A stretch of 64,000 nucleotides of DNA from Hahnella aquatica (GTDB taxonomy: Bacteria > Pseudomonadota > Gammaproteobacteria > Burkholderiales > Burkholderiaceae_A): positions 1,054,001 to 1,118,000 of the forward strand of contig OZ239144.1 in the NCBI GenBank assembly GCA_965194505.1. The letters are read 5' to 3'. The position numbers were made by a program, and so were the translations under genes. Below the pieces are notes generated by a model. It was not told the origin of the DNA, did not search any database, and saw nothing but the letters and a program-made list of their open reading frames with translations. The number at the start of each line of letters is the position of its first letter. Position 1 is the first letter of the stretch. Below are positions 50,915-59,259 of the stretch, one piece after another.

Positions 50915-51724
50915 TTATCGCTTGATGGTGGGGGCCAGTGATGCAACACCATTGCCTGTCACACCCATGTAGGTCGACAAGGCCACGGACAATTCACTGC
51001 CAAACTTCATCTCCGGAAAGCGCTGCTGGCGGAAACAGTCTTCCAGGCGCTTGTTCATGGGCCAGAGCTGGCCGTTGCTCACCCGATAGGCTGGCCATGA
51101 GGTGAAGGCGGCGCCAGCGGGCTCTTTCTTGGTGAGGTTGGGCAAGCCCTGCAGGCGAATCCGGGTGTTGTCGGCCGCGTGGCAGGTGGCACAAGCGAAA
51201 TCATAGGGGCCGGCACGATAGAAGAAGGCACGCTTGCCCACTTCGTACATGCGCTTCTCTTCTGCATGGTTCTGCGGCACGTTCACCGGCATGCCCTTGG
51301 ACTGCGTGGCCACCCAGGTGACCAGGGCCACGACATTCTTGTGGTCGTCGCGGTTGTAGGTCGCCACTTTGGGGGTGATGCCCTGCAGGGTCTGCATGCA
51401 ATAGGCCAGGCGGCTTTCGAGGTCCATGACCTTGCCCGCATCGGCAAAGTATCGCGGCAGGCTCACATAAGCACCCTTCACGACCCCAGGGCCAAGGCCG
51501 AGGTCGCACTTTTCTAATGATGCGTTGTTTGGGCCAGCCTTCTTCTTCCAGAGCTCCTCGCCCTGCATCTCCCAGAGTTCGGCTGGGTTGCCATCGGCAA
51601 TCAGTTCTCGATAACGATCGATGCCCTTTTCCGTTTCCGTCTTTTGGGCCTGGGCCAGCGCACCGCCCGCCGATAGACAGAGGCCCATGGCCAGCATGGC
51701 CAAACTCCGCTTCGCATATTGCAT
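50915..51724 (-). CDS. soxA: Sulfur-oxidation c-type cytochrome SoxA, single-haem form
   Basis: SoxA is the catalytic half of the SoxAX cytochrome. The 269-residue protein has a signal peptide (cleavage near ALA-QAQ, residue 25), one haem-binding CATCH (C178, C181, H182), and the active-site cysteine C230 in LEDCFRQQRFP that becomes a persulfide ligand. The N-terminal domain keeps C73 and C109, probably a disulfide, but has no second CXXCH, so it is the mono-haem type. The ATG at 51724 is chosen for the signal; upstream in-frame sequence crosses a hairpin. Confidence 0.95.
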   Translation of the reverse strand: MQYAKRSLAMLAMGLCLSAGGALAQAQKTETEKGIDRYRELIADGNPAELWEMQGEELWKKKAGPNNASLEKCDLGLGPGVVKGAYVSLPRYFADAGKVMDLESRLAYCMQTLQGITPKVATYNRDDHKNVVALVTWVATQSKGMPVNVPQNHAEEKRMYEVGKRAFFYRAGPYDFACATCHAADNTRIRLQGLPNLTKKEPAGAAFTSWPAYRVSNGQLWPMNKRLEDCFRQQRFPEMKFGSELSVALSTYMGVTGNGVASLAPTIKR

Positions 51725-51749
51725 TGTTCTCTCCCCGCTTGTTGTGATC

Positions 51750-51779
51750 AAAAAGCAAGACGGGCCCATCGGGCCCGTC
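51750..51779 (-). terminator. Terminator-like hairpin between soxZ and soxA
   Basis: A perfect nine-base GC-rich inverted repeat GACGGGCCC / GGGCCCGTC (arms 51759-51767 and 51771-51779, loop ATC) is followed on the minus strand by TTGCTTTTT. It lies 12 bases after the soxZ stop and 25 bases before the soxA start. It may terminate or attenuate transcription from the upstream soxCDYZ genes, or protect their 3' end. Confidence 0.75.
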
Positions 51780-51791
51780 GTCGTCAAACAC

Positions 51792-52103
51792 TTACGCAAT
51801 GGCGGCCTCGTCTGTGCGAGTCTCACCCTTGTTGTCTTTCCAGGTCACTGCAACCTTGTCGCCTGCCTTGGCACCCTTGACCTTGAACTGGAGGTAAGGG
51901 TTCTTTGAGACCGCGGGGCCCCACTGGGCGGTCATGACGGCCTTGCCGTTGACCGAAGCGGTGACCTCCTGGATGAACCAGGCCGGCACGAGCTGACCAT
52001 CGCCGCCCTTGCGCTGGCCTGTCTCCATCTCGTGGGACATCAGCACCCGAACGTCTGCCACATCGCCCTCAACACGGGCCCGAATACGCATTGGATTCGC
52101 CAT
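51792..52103 (-). CDS. soxZ: Thiosulfate-oxidation carrier partner SoxZ
   Basis: SoxZ forms the heterodimer with SoxY that carries sulfur intermediates. The 103-residue protein shows the family's immunoglobulin-like fold sequence: MRIRARVEGDVADVRVLMSH, LVPAWFIQEVTASVNGK and AVSKNPYLQFKVKGAKAGD. It has no signal peptide and is exported together with TAT-bearing SoxY. CAGGAG precedes the ATG. Confidence 0.96.
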   Translation of the reverse strand: MANPMRIRARVEGDVADVRVLMSHEMETGQRKGGDGQLVPAWFIQEVTASVNGKAVMTAQWGPAVSKNPYLQFKVKGAKAGDKVAVTWKDNKGETRTDEAAIA

Positions 52104-52133
52104 TTCTATTCTCCTGTTCTGTTGTAACCGGGA

Positions 52134-52604
52134 TCAGCCGCCGCAGCCGCCGAGGGTGACCTTGATTTCCTTCTTGGCCATGTAGAACTTGCCGTCGGCC
52201 TTGACCAAGGCGTAAACATCGGAACTCTGGCCCATCTTCACGCGCATGGAGACATCCGGCACGGCATCGGCCGTGAACTCATAGAACCCAGCCATCATCG
52301 ATGGATTCTTCTCGACCATGACGGCCGCCATTTGGGTCTTGGCCAGCTTGCTGGTCACGCCCACGGGCACCACGGCACCATTCTCGGCAATGTCGGGCGA
52401 CGTGATGGAGATGTCGCCGCTGTTCGGAGCGGCAGCCACTCCCATGGCCTTCAAGGTGTCGGCGATGGTCTTGGTCTCAAACCATTCTTTTTTCCAGGTG
52501 CTGGCCAAGGCCGGGTTGGCTGCGAAAAAGCCCATGGAGGCCAGTGCCGAATACACAGCGGCTCCGCCCCCAGCTTTGATGACGTCTCGACGATTCATGC
52601 TCAT
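52134..52604 (-). CDS. soxY: Sulfur carrier protein SoxY
   Basis: SoxY is the periplasmic carrier whose C-terminal cysteine holds the sulfur substrate during the Sox cycle. The 156-residue protein has a TAT signal (MNRRDVIKAGGGAAVYSALA) and ends in GGCGG (Cys154), the swinging-arm motif on which all Sox enzymes act. It is 30 bases upstream of soxZ. Confidence 0.97.
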   Translation of the reverse strand: MSMNRRDVIKAGGGAAVYSALASMGFFAANPALASTWKKEWFETKTIADTLKAMGVAAAPNSGDISITSPDIAENGAVVPVGVTSKLAKTQMAAVMVEKNPSMMAGFYEFTADAVPDVSMRVKMGQSSDVYALVKADGKFYMAKKEIKVTLGGCGG

Positions 52605-52632
52605 GTGTTGCTCCTCTTCAAAGGTGTGGAAA

Positions 52633-53391
52633 TCATTTCTTCACTGCCTTGCTGGTGTCCAGGCCTCTCGTGGGACCGATCGGACGATTCTGCTCGATCA
52701 GATTGCCATGGCTATCGACTGCCGAGCCCGGCAGAAACGAGGTGATGACAACTTCCTTCTTGCAGTCTTTCATACATGCCACGTTCTTGACATCAGGTTT
52801 ACCCTTGACTTCCCACAGCCCGTGGTCGGTGGTCATGCCATTGCGGTTGGGCATCTTTTGCTGCACCTGGGCAATGTTCTTGTCCGAGAGCACAAAGTCG
52901 GCCGGGACAATGTCACCAAGGTTCAAAATGAACGCTGTGACGGCATAGACCTCATCGGTGGTGAGGGTCTTGGGATGCGTCCAGGGCATGGCACGGTTGA
53001 TGTAATCCCAGAGGGTGGAGACCGTGGCGACCTTCATCAGGGTGGTCCGCTGAGGGTAGTCCACCCTCGCAAGGTTGGCCACCCGGCCCGTCTTGATGTC
53101 GTCTTTCGAGGTGCCGCCAGCAATGGGCGTGAAGACCTCGGTGCTCTCACCGAACACTCCGTGGCATGAGGCACACTGGGCCTCCCAGACATCTTGGCCC
53201 TTGGCCACAGAGCCAGACCCAGCCGGCAGGCCCTTGAAGTCAGGGCGGACATCGATGTCCCACTTTTGTACCTCTGCAGGCGTGGCCAGACGGCCAATGC
53301 CGTCGAACTTGCCTGCGGCGTGGGCTCCGATGCTCACGGCCGAGAGCGATGCGACCAAAACGAGTGTTGCGAACTTAATTGACTTGAACAT
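52633..53391 (-). CDS. soxD: Cytochrome c SoxD of the sulfane dehydrogenase
   Basis: SoxD accepts electrons from the molybdoenzyme SoxC during oxidation of the outer sulfane sulfur bound to SoxY. The 252-residue protein has a signal peptide (ending GAHAAG), one haem site CASCH (C73, C76, H77) and a later MPWTHPKTLTTDEVYAVTAF segment typical of class I cytochromes. Only one CXXCH is present; two further cysteines lie in VACMKDCKK. GGAGG precedes the ATG, which lies inside the soxC coding end (17-base overlap). Confidence 0.92.
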   Translation of the reverse strand: MFKSIKFATLVLVASLSAVSIGAHAAGKFDGIGRLATPAEVQKWDIDVRPDFKGLPAGSGSVAKGQDVWEAQCASCHGVFGESTEVFTPIAGGTSKDDIKTGRVANLARVDYPQRTTLMKVATVSTLWDYINRAMPWTHPKTLTTDEVYAVTAFILNLGDIVPADFVLSDKNIAQVQQKMPNRNGMTTDHGLWEVKGKPDVKNVACMKDCKKEVVITSFLPGSAVDSHGNLIEQNRPIGPTRGLDTSKAVKK

Positions 53392-54715
53392 TGCTCACCT
53401 CCCCGGTGTCGGCCACGCGCCACGATTGGATCATGTTGTTGTGATAGATCGAACGGGTTCCACGAACCTCGCGCAGTTGGTGAACGGTCGGCTGCACATA
53501 GCCCGTGTCGTCGATGGCGCGCGACTGCAGAATGGCCGGCGCCCCGTTCCAAGTCCAGTCGATGTTGAACCGGGTGAAGGCCTTGGTGAGCACGGGCGTC
53601 TCGAGACGCGCAGTTCGCCAATTCTTGCCACCGTCGACCGAGACATCCACCCGCTTGATCTTCCCGCGCCCCGACCAGGCCAGGCCAGAGATGTTGTAGA
53701 AGCCTTTGTCGAGCAGCAACTGGCCGCCCGAGGGTGAGGTGATGACCGACTTGGCCTCCTGCATTCCGGAGTATTGGCGGTGCGTGCCATCGGGCATGAG
53801 GTCCACGTAGTGGATGGCCTCATCTTTGGTGGCCCATTTCTGGTCGCCCACCTCGATGCGGCGCAGCCACTTCACCCAGGAGACGCCCTGCACACCCGGC
53901 ACCACCAAGCGCAGGGGGTAGCCGTTCTCGGGGCGAAGCATCTCACCATTCATGCCGTAGGCGACCAGCACGTCGTCGAGCGCGATGGACATCGGGATGG
54001 TTCGGGTCATGGAGGAGCCATCGGCTCCTTCAGCCAACACATACTTGCCGTTTTTCTTGTCGTAGCCGCAGTCTTCGAGCAGCACGGAGAGCGGAACGCC
54101 CGTGAACTCCGAGCAGGAAATCATGCCGTGGGTGTATTGCACGGTGGGCACGGCCACATTGCCCCACTCCATGGCCGTGTTGGCACCGCACTCAATGAAG
54201 TGAATTCGGGAAACCGACGGCAGCCGCATGAGGTCGTCCATGGTGTAGACCTTTTGATTCTTCACCAGGCCGTTGATCATCAGACGATGCTTGGAGGGGT
54301 CGATGTCCCACCATCCCTGGTGGTGCCGCTCGAAGTGAAGGCCACTGGGCGTGATGATGCCAAAGGTGCCCTGCAGGGGCGTGAAGGCCACGGAGGCGGC
54401 CGACACGCGGGTGAGGCCAGGACTCTCGCGACGCTGAAGGCCTTTTTCGAACTGGGATGGCATGCCGTAGCCGTTGGCCGCAACCGGCATGCCCAGGCCC
54501 GTGGTGTGGGCCGGCAGGTTCAGAATGTTCGGATCGCCCTGCCCCGACACGGGGTTCGAGGCCGCCCGGGCTACCGCGGCCAGGCTCAAGCCCGCTGTGG
54601 CCGCACCGGCTGCCAAAAACTTACGCCGCATGGCCTCCGGAGACTTGCCGTCCTCCGGTGCCAGGAAGTTCTCTGGCGCCTTGACCAATCGTCCCAGTTG
54701 ACGCTCCGTGCTCAT
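53375..54715 (-). CDS. soxC: Sulfane dehydrogenase subunit SoxC (molybdenum cofactor enzyme)
   Basis: SoxC is a sulfite-oxidase-family molybdoenzyme that with SoxD removes six electrons from SoxY-bound sulfane sulfur. The 446-residue protein has a TAT signal with Arg30-Arg31 (MRRKFLAAGAATAG), the molybdenum ligand Cys176 in HFIECGANTAMEW, and the dimerisation domain with VVPGVQGVSWVKWLRRIEVG. Presence of soxCD means thiosulfate can be oxidised fully to sulfate without stored sulfur globules. It needs the same cofactor route as moeA, without mobA. Confidence 0.96.
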   Translation of the reverse strand: MSTERQLGRLVKAPENFLAPEDGKSPEAMRRKFLAAGAATAGLSLAAVARAASNPVSGQGDPNILNLPAHTTGLGMPVAANGYGMPSQFEKGLQRRESPGLTRVSAASVAFTPLQGTFGIITPSGLHFERHHQGWWDIDPSKHRLMINGLVKNQKVYTMDDLMRLPSVSRIHFIECGANTAMEWGNVAVPTVQYTHGMISCSEFTGVPLSVLLEDCGYDKKNGKYVLAEGADGSSMTRTIPMSIALDDVLVAYGMNGEMLRPENGYPLRLVVPGVQGVSWVKWLRRIEVGDQKWATKDEAIHYVDLMPDGTHRQYSGMQEAKSVITSPSGGQLLLDKGFYNISGLAWSGRGKIKRVDVSVDGGKNWRTARLETPVLTKAFTRFNIDWTWNGAPAILQSRAIDDTGYVQPTVHQLREVRGTRSIYHNNMIQSWRVADTGEVSNVQVN

Positions 54716-54751
54716 GACCTGTCGGCTCCCATGATTTTTGAGTGAAAAAAG

Positions 54752-55114
54752 TTACCCAAGGCCACCCGCCAGCCGAACGCACACAGAGCGGCAGAGGTCG
54801 GTGATCATGGGGTCGGAGATTCTGTAGAACACAAAAGTGCCCTCGCGTCGGCGATTGAGCACCCCCGAGCGGAAGAGCAGGCTGAGATGCCGAGAGACGT
54901 TGGGCTGGGGCAGATCGGTGAGGGCGACCACCTCTTGGACAGACCGCTCATCGGTGCAGATGGCCTGGATAATGCGCAGGCGTGCTGGCTCCGAGAGCAG
55001 TGCAAAGTACTGTGCAGCACGGTCGAAGATGAAGTCGAGCTCGCCCTTGTCGGTCACATGTTGGCCGAGGATGCCGACGTCATCTTTTGCTACAGGGGTT
55101 GGTGTCTCCGTCAT
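54752..55114 (-). CDS. ArsR-family repressor of the sox cluster, likely persulfide-sensing
   Basis: This 120-residue winged-helix protein has the ArsR core FALLSEPARLRIIQAIC, the recognition helix DLPQPNVSRHLSLL and the wing RRREGTFVFYRI. Cysteines at 53, 108 and 112 (AICTDE and LCRSVC) are placed like the pair that forms a polysulfide bridge in SqrR/BigR/SoxR sensors of sulfur oxidisers. The metal-site motif ELCVCDL of true ArsR proteins is absent. It is the first gene of the sox run, 36 bases before soxC. The promoter places transcription start near the ATG, so leaderless translation or the GTG at 55057 is possible. Confidence 0.88.
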   Translation of the reverse strand: MTETPTPVAKDDVGILGQHVTDKGELDFIFDRAAQYFALLSEPARLRIIQAICTDERSVQEVVALTDLPQPNVSRHLSLLFRSGVLNRRREGTFVFYRISDPMITDLCRSVCVRLAGGLG

Positions 55115-55122
55115 TTGACGGC

Positions 55123-55151
55123 AAGATATGCTTATAGAGACATATAGTCAA
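55123..55151 (-). promoter_or_regulatory. Sigma-70-type promoter of the sox cluster
   Basis: On the minus strand TTGACT (55151-55146) and TATCTT (55128-55123) are separated by exactly 17 bases, close to TTGACA-N17-TATAAT. The predicted transcription start is about 55116, two or so bases ahead of the regulator ATG. The spacer contains the inverted repeat described for the operator. Confidence 0.72.
55126..55145. promoter_or_regulatory. Candidate operator in the sox promoter spacer
   Basis: ATATG and CATAT form an inverted repeat with a 10-base AT-rich centre, the size and composition common for ArsR-family sites. It lies between the -35 and -10 boxes, where bound repressor would block polymerase. 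Binding by the adjacent regulator is inference. Confidence 0.5.
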
Positions 55152-55210
55152 CAACAAAACGTAATGCGGCGCACAAATCTAGGCGCCGCCGAAAGGCCCC
55201 AGGAATCGCG

Positions 55211-55672
55211 ATGGTCAGACCCATCTCAGCGGAGCAGCTTCCCGCCGCCCTTCAGGAGGCGGCAAAGGCGCGCGGAGCCCTTGTGTTGGTGGCCATGGCC
55301 AGCCTGCCCAACTGCCCCTGGTGCGATCTGGTGCTCCGAGACCAGCTCCTGCCCCGCATGCGATCGGCCGACCGCCCGCAGTTGCGCGCCGTCATTCTCG
55401 ACATCACCGACCGGCGGCCCATGCGCAGGCCCGGGGCCGACCGCCCCGAGGTTGGCCTTGAGTGGTTGGCGCAGTCACCTCAGCAATGGGCGCGTTGGCA
55501 TCGCATCCGCATGGCCCCGACGGTGTTCCCCATCGACCTGGCCGGCCGGCCCATCGGGGAGCCCCTGGTCGGTTACAACTCGGTGGACTTTTATGGCGCC
55601 TACCTCGAAGATCGCATTCAGCTCGCGAAGGCCTACTGGGCTCGCGGGATACAAACGGGAGCAGCCACATGA
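55211..55672 (+). CDS. Thioredoxin-like protein with CPWC motif
   Basis: This 153-residue protein has a thioredoxin-type active site CPWC (C35, C38) after a beta strand (ALVLVAMASLPN) and a cis-Pro segment RMAPTVFPIDLAGRPIGEP. Thioredoxins such as SoxW accompany many sox clusters, where they keep the SoxY cysteine reduced. Unlike SoxW, no signal peptide is visible, so this one looks cytoplasmic. It is divergent from the sox regulator gene and overlaps the DUF3422 gene by four bases (ATGA). Confidence 0.82.
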   Translation: MVRPISAEQLPAALQEAAKARGALVLVAMASLPNCPWCDLVLRDQLLPRMRSADRPQLRAVILDITDRRPMRRPGADRPEVGLEWLAQSPQQWARWHRIRMAPTVFPIDLAGRPIGEPLVGYNSVDFYGAYLEDRIQLAKAYWARGIQTGAAT

Positions 55673-57048
55673 AGAGTGCCATCCAAGACCACGCCGCCCG
55701 CGAAGCCCTGCATGAGGAAGTGCATGCGAGACCCCCGATTGCGTTGTGGCCCGAGGAGCGGATCTACAGCCAGTCGCTGATCATCAGCACACCAGACCAG
55801 CGGCGCGCGCTCATGGACTGGATCGACCGGCTCACCTCAGCCCTCGATGCGGCCGTGCATCCGGTGCATGGCCAGACCGTCCGGGTGCTCGAGCTCAGCC
55901 CCTCCCCGGGACGCCTGCTGCTGAAGTGGGAGCTCCACGGAGAGTTCTGCGGCTTCACGGTCTACGCCCAGTGCCCCATGGCGCCAGCCGAGGGCTTCAC
56001 AGACAGCCGCAAACCGCTGCAAGAACGGGTGCGCGCAAGGCTCGCAGAGCTGGGCATGGAATCGCTGAACCCGTCGATTGGTGAGCGCATGGCGGCAGTC
56101 GACATCGCCCTGCGGCCGGCTCCCCACACCGATGATGCAGCGAAACACGCCCCACTCTTCTCTGGCAATACCCTGGTGGGTTCGACCATCCTCTCCACCC
56201 AGAAGGCCCAGGTCTGGACCGACTTCCAGTTGGACAAAGAGGGCTTCGTCTGCATGCTGGTGACCCACGAGGGCATGGGCTCTCGGCAGGCCGGCCGGGT
56301 CGTACAGCGGCTCATCGACATCGACACCTATCGCATGATGGCCATGCTGGGCATTCCCCGTGCCAAGGCGCTCTCCGGTCCGCTTCGCGAGACCGAGTCT
56401 CAGCTGGCCAGCCTGGTGGAGCGCATCGCCAAGGCCGGTGCACCAACCCCCGAGACGCCCGAGGGCTTTCAGACCGACGAGCACCTGCTCACCGATGTCA
56501 CAGCCATCGCCGCCCGCGTGGAGGAATGGATCTCGCTGCACGGCCTGCGATTTACCGCGAGCGAGGCCTACACGGAGTTGGTGCGCCGATCCCTCAGCGA
56601 GCTGCGGGAAACGGCCATTCCAGGCGTGCAGAACCTCAACGAATTCATGGACCGCCGATTCGAGCCTGCCATGCGAACCTGCCGCTGGACCCAGCGACGG
56701 CTCCAGGCCTTGTCAGACCGGGTGTCACGCACCACGCAGATTCTGCGCACCCGAATTGAGTTTGTGAACGAGCGGCAGACCCAGGCCTTGCTCGCCAGCA
56801 TGGACCGCCGCGCCAAACTTCAGCTCAAGCTGCAGCAGACCGTCGAGGGCCTTTCCCTGGTGGTGCTCACCTACTATGCGGTGGGCCTCATTGATCATAT
56901 GACCAAGGGCCTCAATGCTGCTGGGGTGGCCGCGCCGTCTGATGTCATCTCCGCAGTGGCCGTGCCAGTCATCGCGGGGCTGCTCTACATTGGGGTCCGG
57001 CGGGCACGCCGACTTGCAGCTCGAGAGGGCTCGACAAAACAGCCCTAG
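55669..57048 (+). CDS. DUF3422 family membrane protein
   Basis: The 459-residue protein has the DUF3422 hallmark LHEEVHARPPIAL at its start, a large soluble part, a helical region rich in Arg and Gln around residues 300-390, and two C-terminal transmembrane helices (LSLVVLTYYAVGLIDHM and SAVAVPVIAGLLYIGVRR). The arrangement resembles CorA-like proteins in outline, with a long helix before two membrane spans, but the GMN motif is missing. Function is unknown. It is translationally coupled to the thioredoxin-like gene. Confidence 0.85.
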   Translation: MKSAIQDHAAREALHEEVHARPPIALWPEERIYSQSLIISTPDQRRALMDWIDRLTSALDAAVHPVHGQTVRVLELSPSPGRLLLKWELHGEFCGFTVYAQCPMAPAEGFTDSRKPLQERVRARLAELGMESLNPSIGERMAAVDIALRPAPHTDDAAKHAPLFSGNTLVGSTILSTQKAQVWTDFQLDKEGFVCMLVTHEGMGSRQAGRVVQRLIDIDTYRMMAMLGIPRAKALSGPLRETESQLASLVERIAKAGAPTPETPEGFQTDEHLLTDVTAIAARVEEWISLHGLRFTASEAYTELVRRSLSELRETAIPGVQNLNEFMDRRFEPAMRTCRWTQRRLQALSDRVSRTTQILRTRIEFVNERQTQALLASMDRRAKLQLKLQQTVEGLSLVVLTYYAVGLIDHMTKGLNAAGVAAPSDVISAVAVPVIAGLLYIGVRRARRLAAREGSTKQP

Positions 57049-57133
57049 CCCCAGGCCATGGGCGATCAGAAAATCGAGCGACAATCAAGAGCCGAACCCT
57101 CACACGAATCACCTGCTGAAGAAGGACCCCCCC

Positions 57134-57493
57134 ATGACCCTCTCCACCCGCTGGCTCACGGACCAACTGGCCGTGGCACCACAGCTCGAACCCGCAGACA
57201 TGGCCGCGGCCGCAGCCGAAGGCTTTCAATCGGTGATCTGCAATCGTCCGGACATGGAGGGCGGCCCTGAGCAGCCCACGCAGGCCAGTGTTGAGGCCGC
57301 TGCCCAGGCCGCTGGCTTGTCGTTTGCCTACCTGCCTGTGTCCCCCGGCGGACAGACGCCCGAGGAGGCGCAGGCCATGGGCGAGCTCCTCGGCAGCCTG
57401 CCCAAGCCCATCCTGGCCTATTGCCGATCCGGCAACCGCTGCATCAGCCTGATCTCCCTGACCGCACAGCTTGGCCTTCCCATTCCGCGCTAA
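57134..57493 (+). CDS. DUF442 protein (phosphatase/sulfurtransferase-like)
   Basis: The 119-residue protein belongs to the DUF442 (beta-lactamase-hydrolase-like) group, a cysteine-phosphatase-fold family often tied to sulfide metabolism. Visible marks are VAPQLEPADMAAAAAEGFQS, VICNRPDMEGGPEQP and the P-loop-like active site AYCRSGNR, with Cys in the catalytic position and Arg six residues on. It ends soon after the active site, somewhat shorter than many homologues. GAAGGACC precedes the ATG. Its last 23 bases overlap the start proposed for the SulP gene. Confidence 0.8.
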   Translation: MTLSTRWLTDQLAVAPQLEPADMAAAAAEGFQSVICNRPDMEGGPEQPTQASVEAAAQAAGLSFAYLPVSPGGQTPEEAQAMGELLGSLPKPILAYCRSGNRCISLISLTAQLGLPIPR

Positions 57494-59189
57494 CCCGCCC
57501 AGCTGGTTCGCGCCCTGGCGGCAAGACCGGCCTGCCGATGCGCGTCTGCTCGATGATGTTGTTGCGGCCGTCATTGTCACCCTGCTGCTCATTCCGCAGA
57601 GCCTGGCCTATGCGGTGCTGGCCGGGGTGCCCGCGCACCTGGGCCTTTACGCCAGCATCTTTCCGCTGTTGGCCTATGCCGCATTCGGGCGCAGCCCAGT
57701 GCTCGCGGTCGGCCCCGTGGCCTTAACCTCGATCATGACCCTCGATGCGCTGCAGGGCTATGCGGTGCCTGGCAGCCCAGAGTGGATCGCAGCGGCCACC
57801 TTCCTGGCCCTGGCCTCCGGCGCCCTGCTCTTTGCCATGGGAGTGCTGCGACTGGGCTTTTTGGCGCAACTCCTGAGCCATCCGGTGATGAGCGGCTTCG
57901 TCTCGGGCACCGCCATTCTGATCGTGCTGGGCCAGCTCAAGACCCTCACGGGTATTCCGGTAGAAGGCCAGACCGCACCAGAACTCATTCAAAGCTTCCT
58001 GCAAGGCCTGGGACAGTTCGAGCTCGTGACCATTGTCACTGGGGTGACGAGCCTTTTGCTCATCGCGCTGGGCCGTCGATTCATTCGGCCCTGGCTCACA
58101 CGGCAGCCCATCCCTACAGCCACGGCCGAGCTGCTGGCCCGGGCCGTGCCGCTGGTCGTGGTGGGGCTGGCCACCGCGGTCCTGATGGTGAGTGGCATGG
58201 CCTCCGAGACACGAACCGTGGGCACCATTCCGAGTGGCCTGCCCAGCATCGGCCTGCCCGCCCTCGATATCCAAGGGCTCCAGGGCCTGCTGCTCTCTGC
58301 TGCACTCATCGGGCTGGTTGGTTTCATTGAGAGCGTCTCCATGGCCCAGACCATGGCGCGGCGTTTCAAGGTGCCGGTGGATCCAGACGCAGAGCTGCGA
58401 GGCCTGGGGGCTGCCAACCTCGCCTCGGGCGTCATTGGGGCCTTTCCTGTGACGGGCGGCCTCACCCGCACGGTGGTGAACATTGAGGCAGGTGCCCGCT
58501 CGCCGGTCTCCAGCATTCTGTCGGCCGGCCTTCTTCTGGTGGTCTTGCTCGGTGCCGGCGACCTGCTCCATGACATGCCATTGGCCGCCCTGGCCGCCCT
58601 CATCATTGTGGCCGTCTCCACCCTCATTGACATCAAGGCCTTTCGGCATGCCTGGCACTTTGACCGAATCGATGCCACCAGCTGGCTGATCACCTTCTTG
58701 GGCGTGCTCATGCTCGGACTGGAGACGGGCATTGTCATGGGGATTGTGCTGTCGGCCAGCGGCATTCTGTGGCGCCTGAGCCGGCCACACATCGCGGTGC
58801 TGGGGCGCATTCCAGGCACCGAACACTTTCGAAATGTGCATCGGCATCATGTGGAGACCCTCCCCCATGCGCTTTTTTTGCGAATTGACGGCAACCTGTT
58901 CTTTGGAAATTGGGTGCGCATTAGAGAGGCCATTGATGCGGCCCTCGAGGCCCACCCTGGAACCGTCAGCCACCTGGTGCTGAATCTGGCCAGCGTGAGC
59001 GACATCGACACCACAGCCCTCGAGGGCATGATTCGCCTCCAAGACGACCTGCAGGCCGATGGCATCGGCCTGTGCCTGGCAGAAATTCGGGGGCCCGTGG
59101 GCGATAAGCTCGCCGGCCAAGCCCTCAAGGTGCCCATATTCCTCTCCAGCCACGATGCCTTCGAGGCCTTGGCGGGAAAACCCGATTGA
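57471..59189 (+). CDS. SulP family anion transporter with STAS domain
   Basis: This 572-residue secondary transporter has the SulP opening LLIPQSLAYAVLAGVPAHLG, about 10-14 membrane helices, the VNIEAGARSPVSSILSAG region, and a C-terminal STAS domain (VLNLASVSDIDTTALEGMI). The family moves sulfate, bicarbonate or other anions; sulfate export or uptake is suggested by the sox context but not shown. No ATG or GTG lies near the expected N-terminus; the TTG at 57471, inside the DUF442 gene, is the best start. Confidence 0.9.
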   Translation: MAFPFRANPPSWFAPWRQDRPADARLLDDVVAAVIVTLLLIPQSLAYAVLAGVPAHLGLYASIFPLLAYAAFGRSPVLAVGPVALTSIMTLDALQGYAVPGSPEWIAAATFLALASGALLFAMGVLRLGFLAQLLSHPVMSGFVSGTAILIVLGQLKTLTGIPVEGQTAPELIQSFLQGLGQFELVTIVTGVTSLLLIALGRRFIRPWLTRQPIPTATAELLARAVPLVVVGLATAVLMVSGMASETRTVGTIPSGLPSIGLPALDIQGLQGLLLSAALIGLVGFIESVSMAQTMARRFKVPVDPDAELRGLGAANLASGVIGAFPVTGGLTRTVVNIEAGARSPVSSILSAGLLLVVLLGAGDLLHDMPLAALAALIIVAVSTLIDIKAFRHAWHFDRIDATSWLITFLGVLMLGLETGIVMGIVLSASGILWRLSRPHIAVLGRIPGTEHFRNVHRHHVETLPHALFLRIDGNLFFGNWVRIREAIDAALEAHPGTVSHLVLNLASVSDIDTTALEGMIRLQDDLQADGIGLCLAEIRGPVGDKLAGQALKVPIFLSSHDAFEALAGKPD

Positions 59190-59259
59190 CCGACCGCCGG
59201 CCACGGGACCACACTCCCCGACAATCAGACAACGCCGCAAGTGGTCAAGGGAGGCCCTC

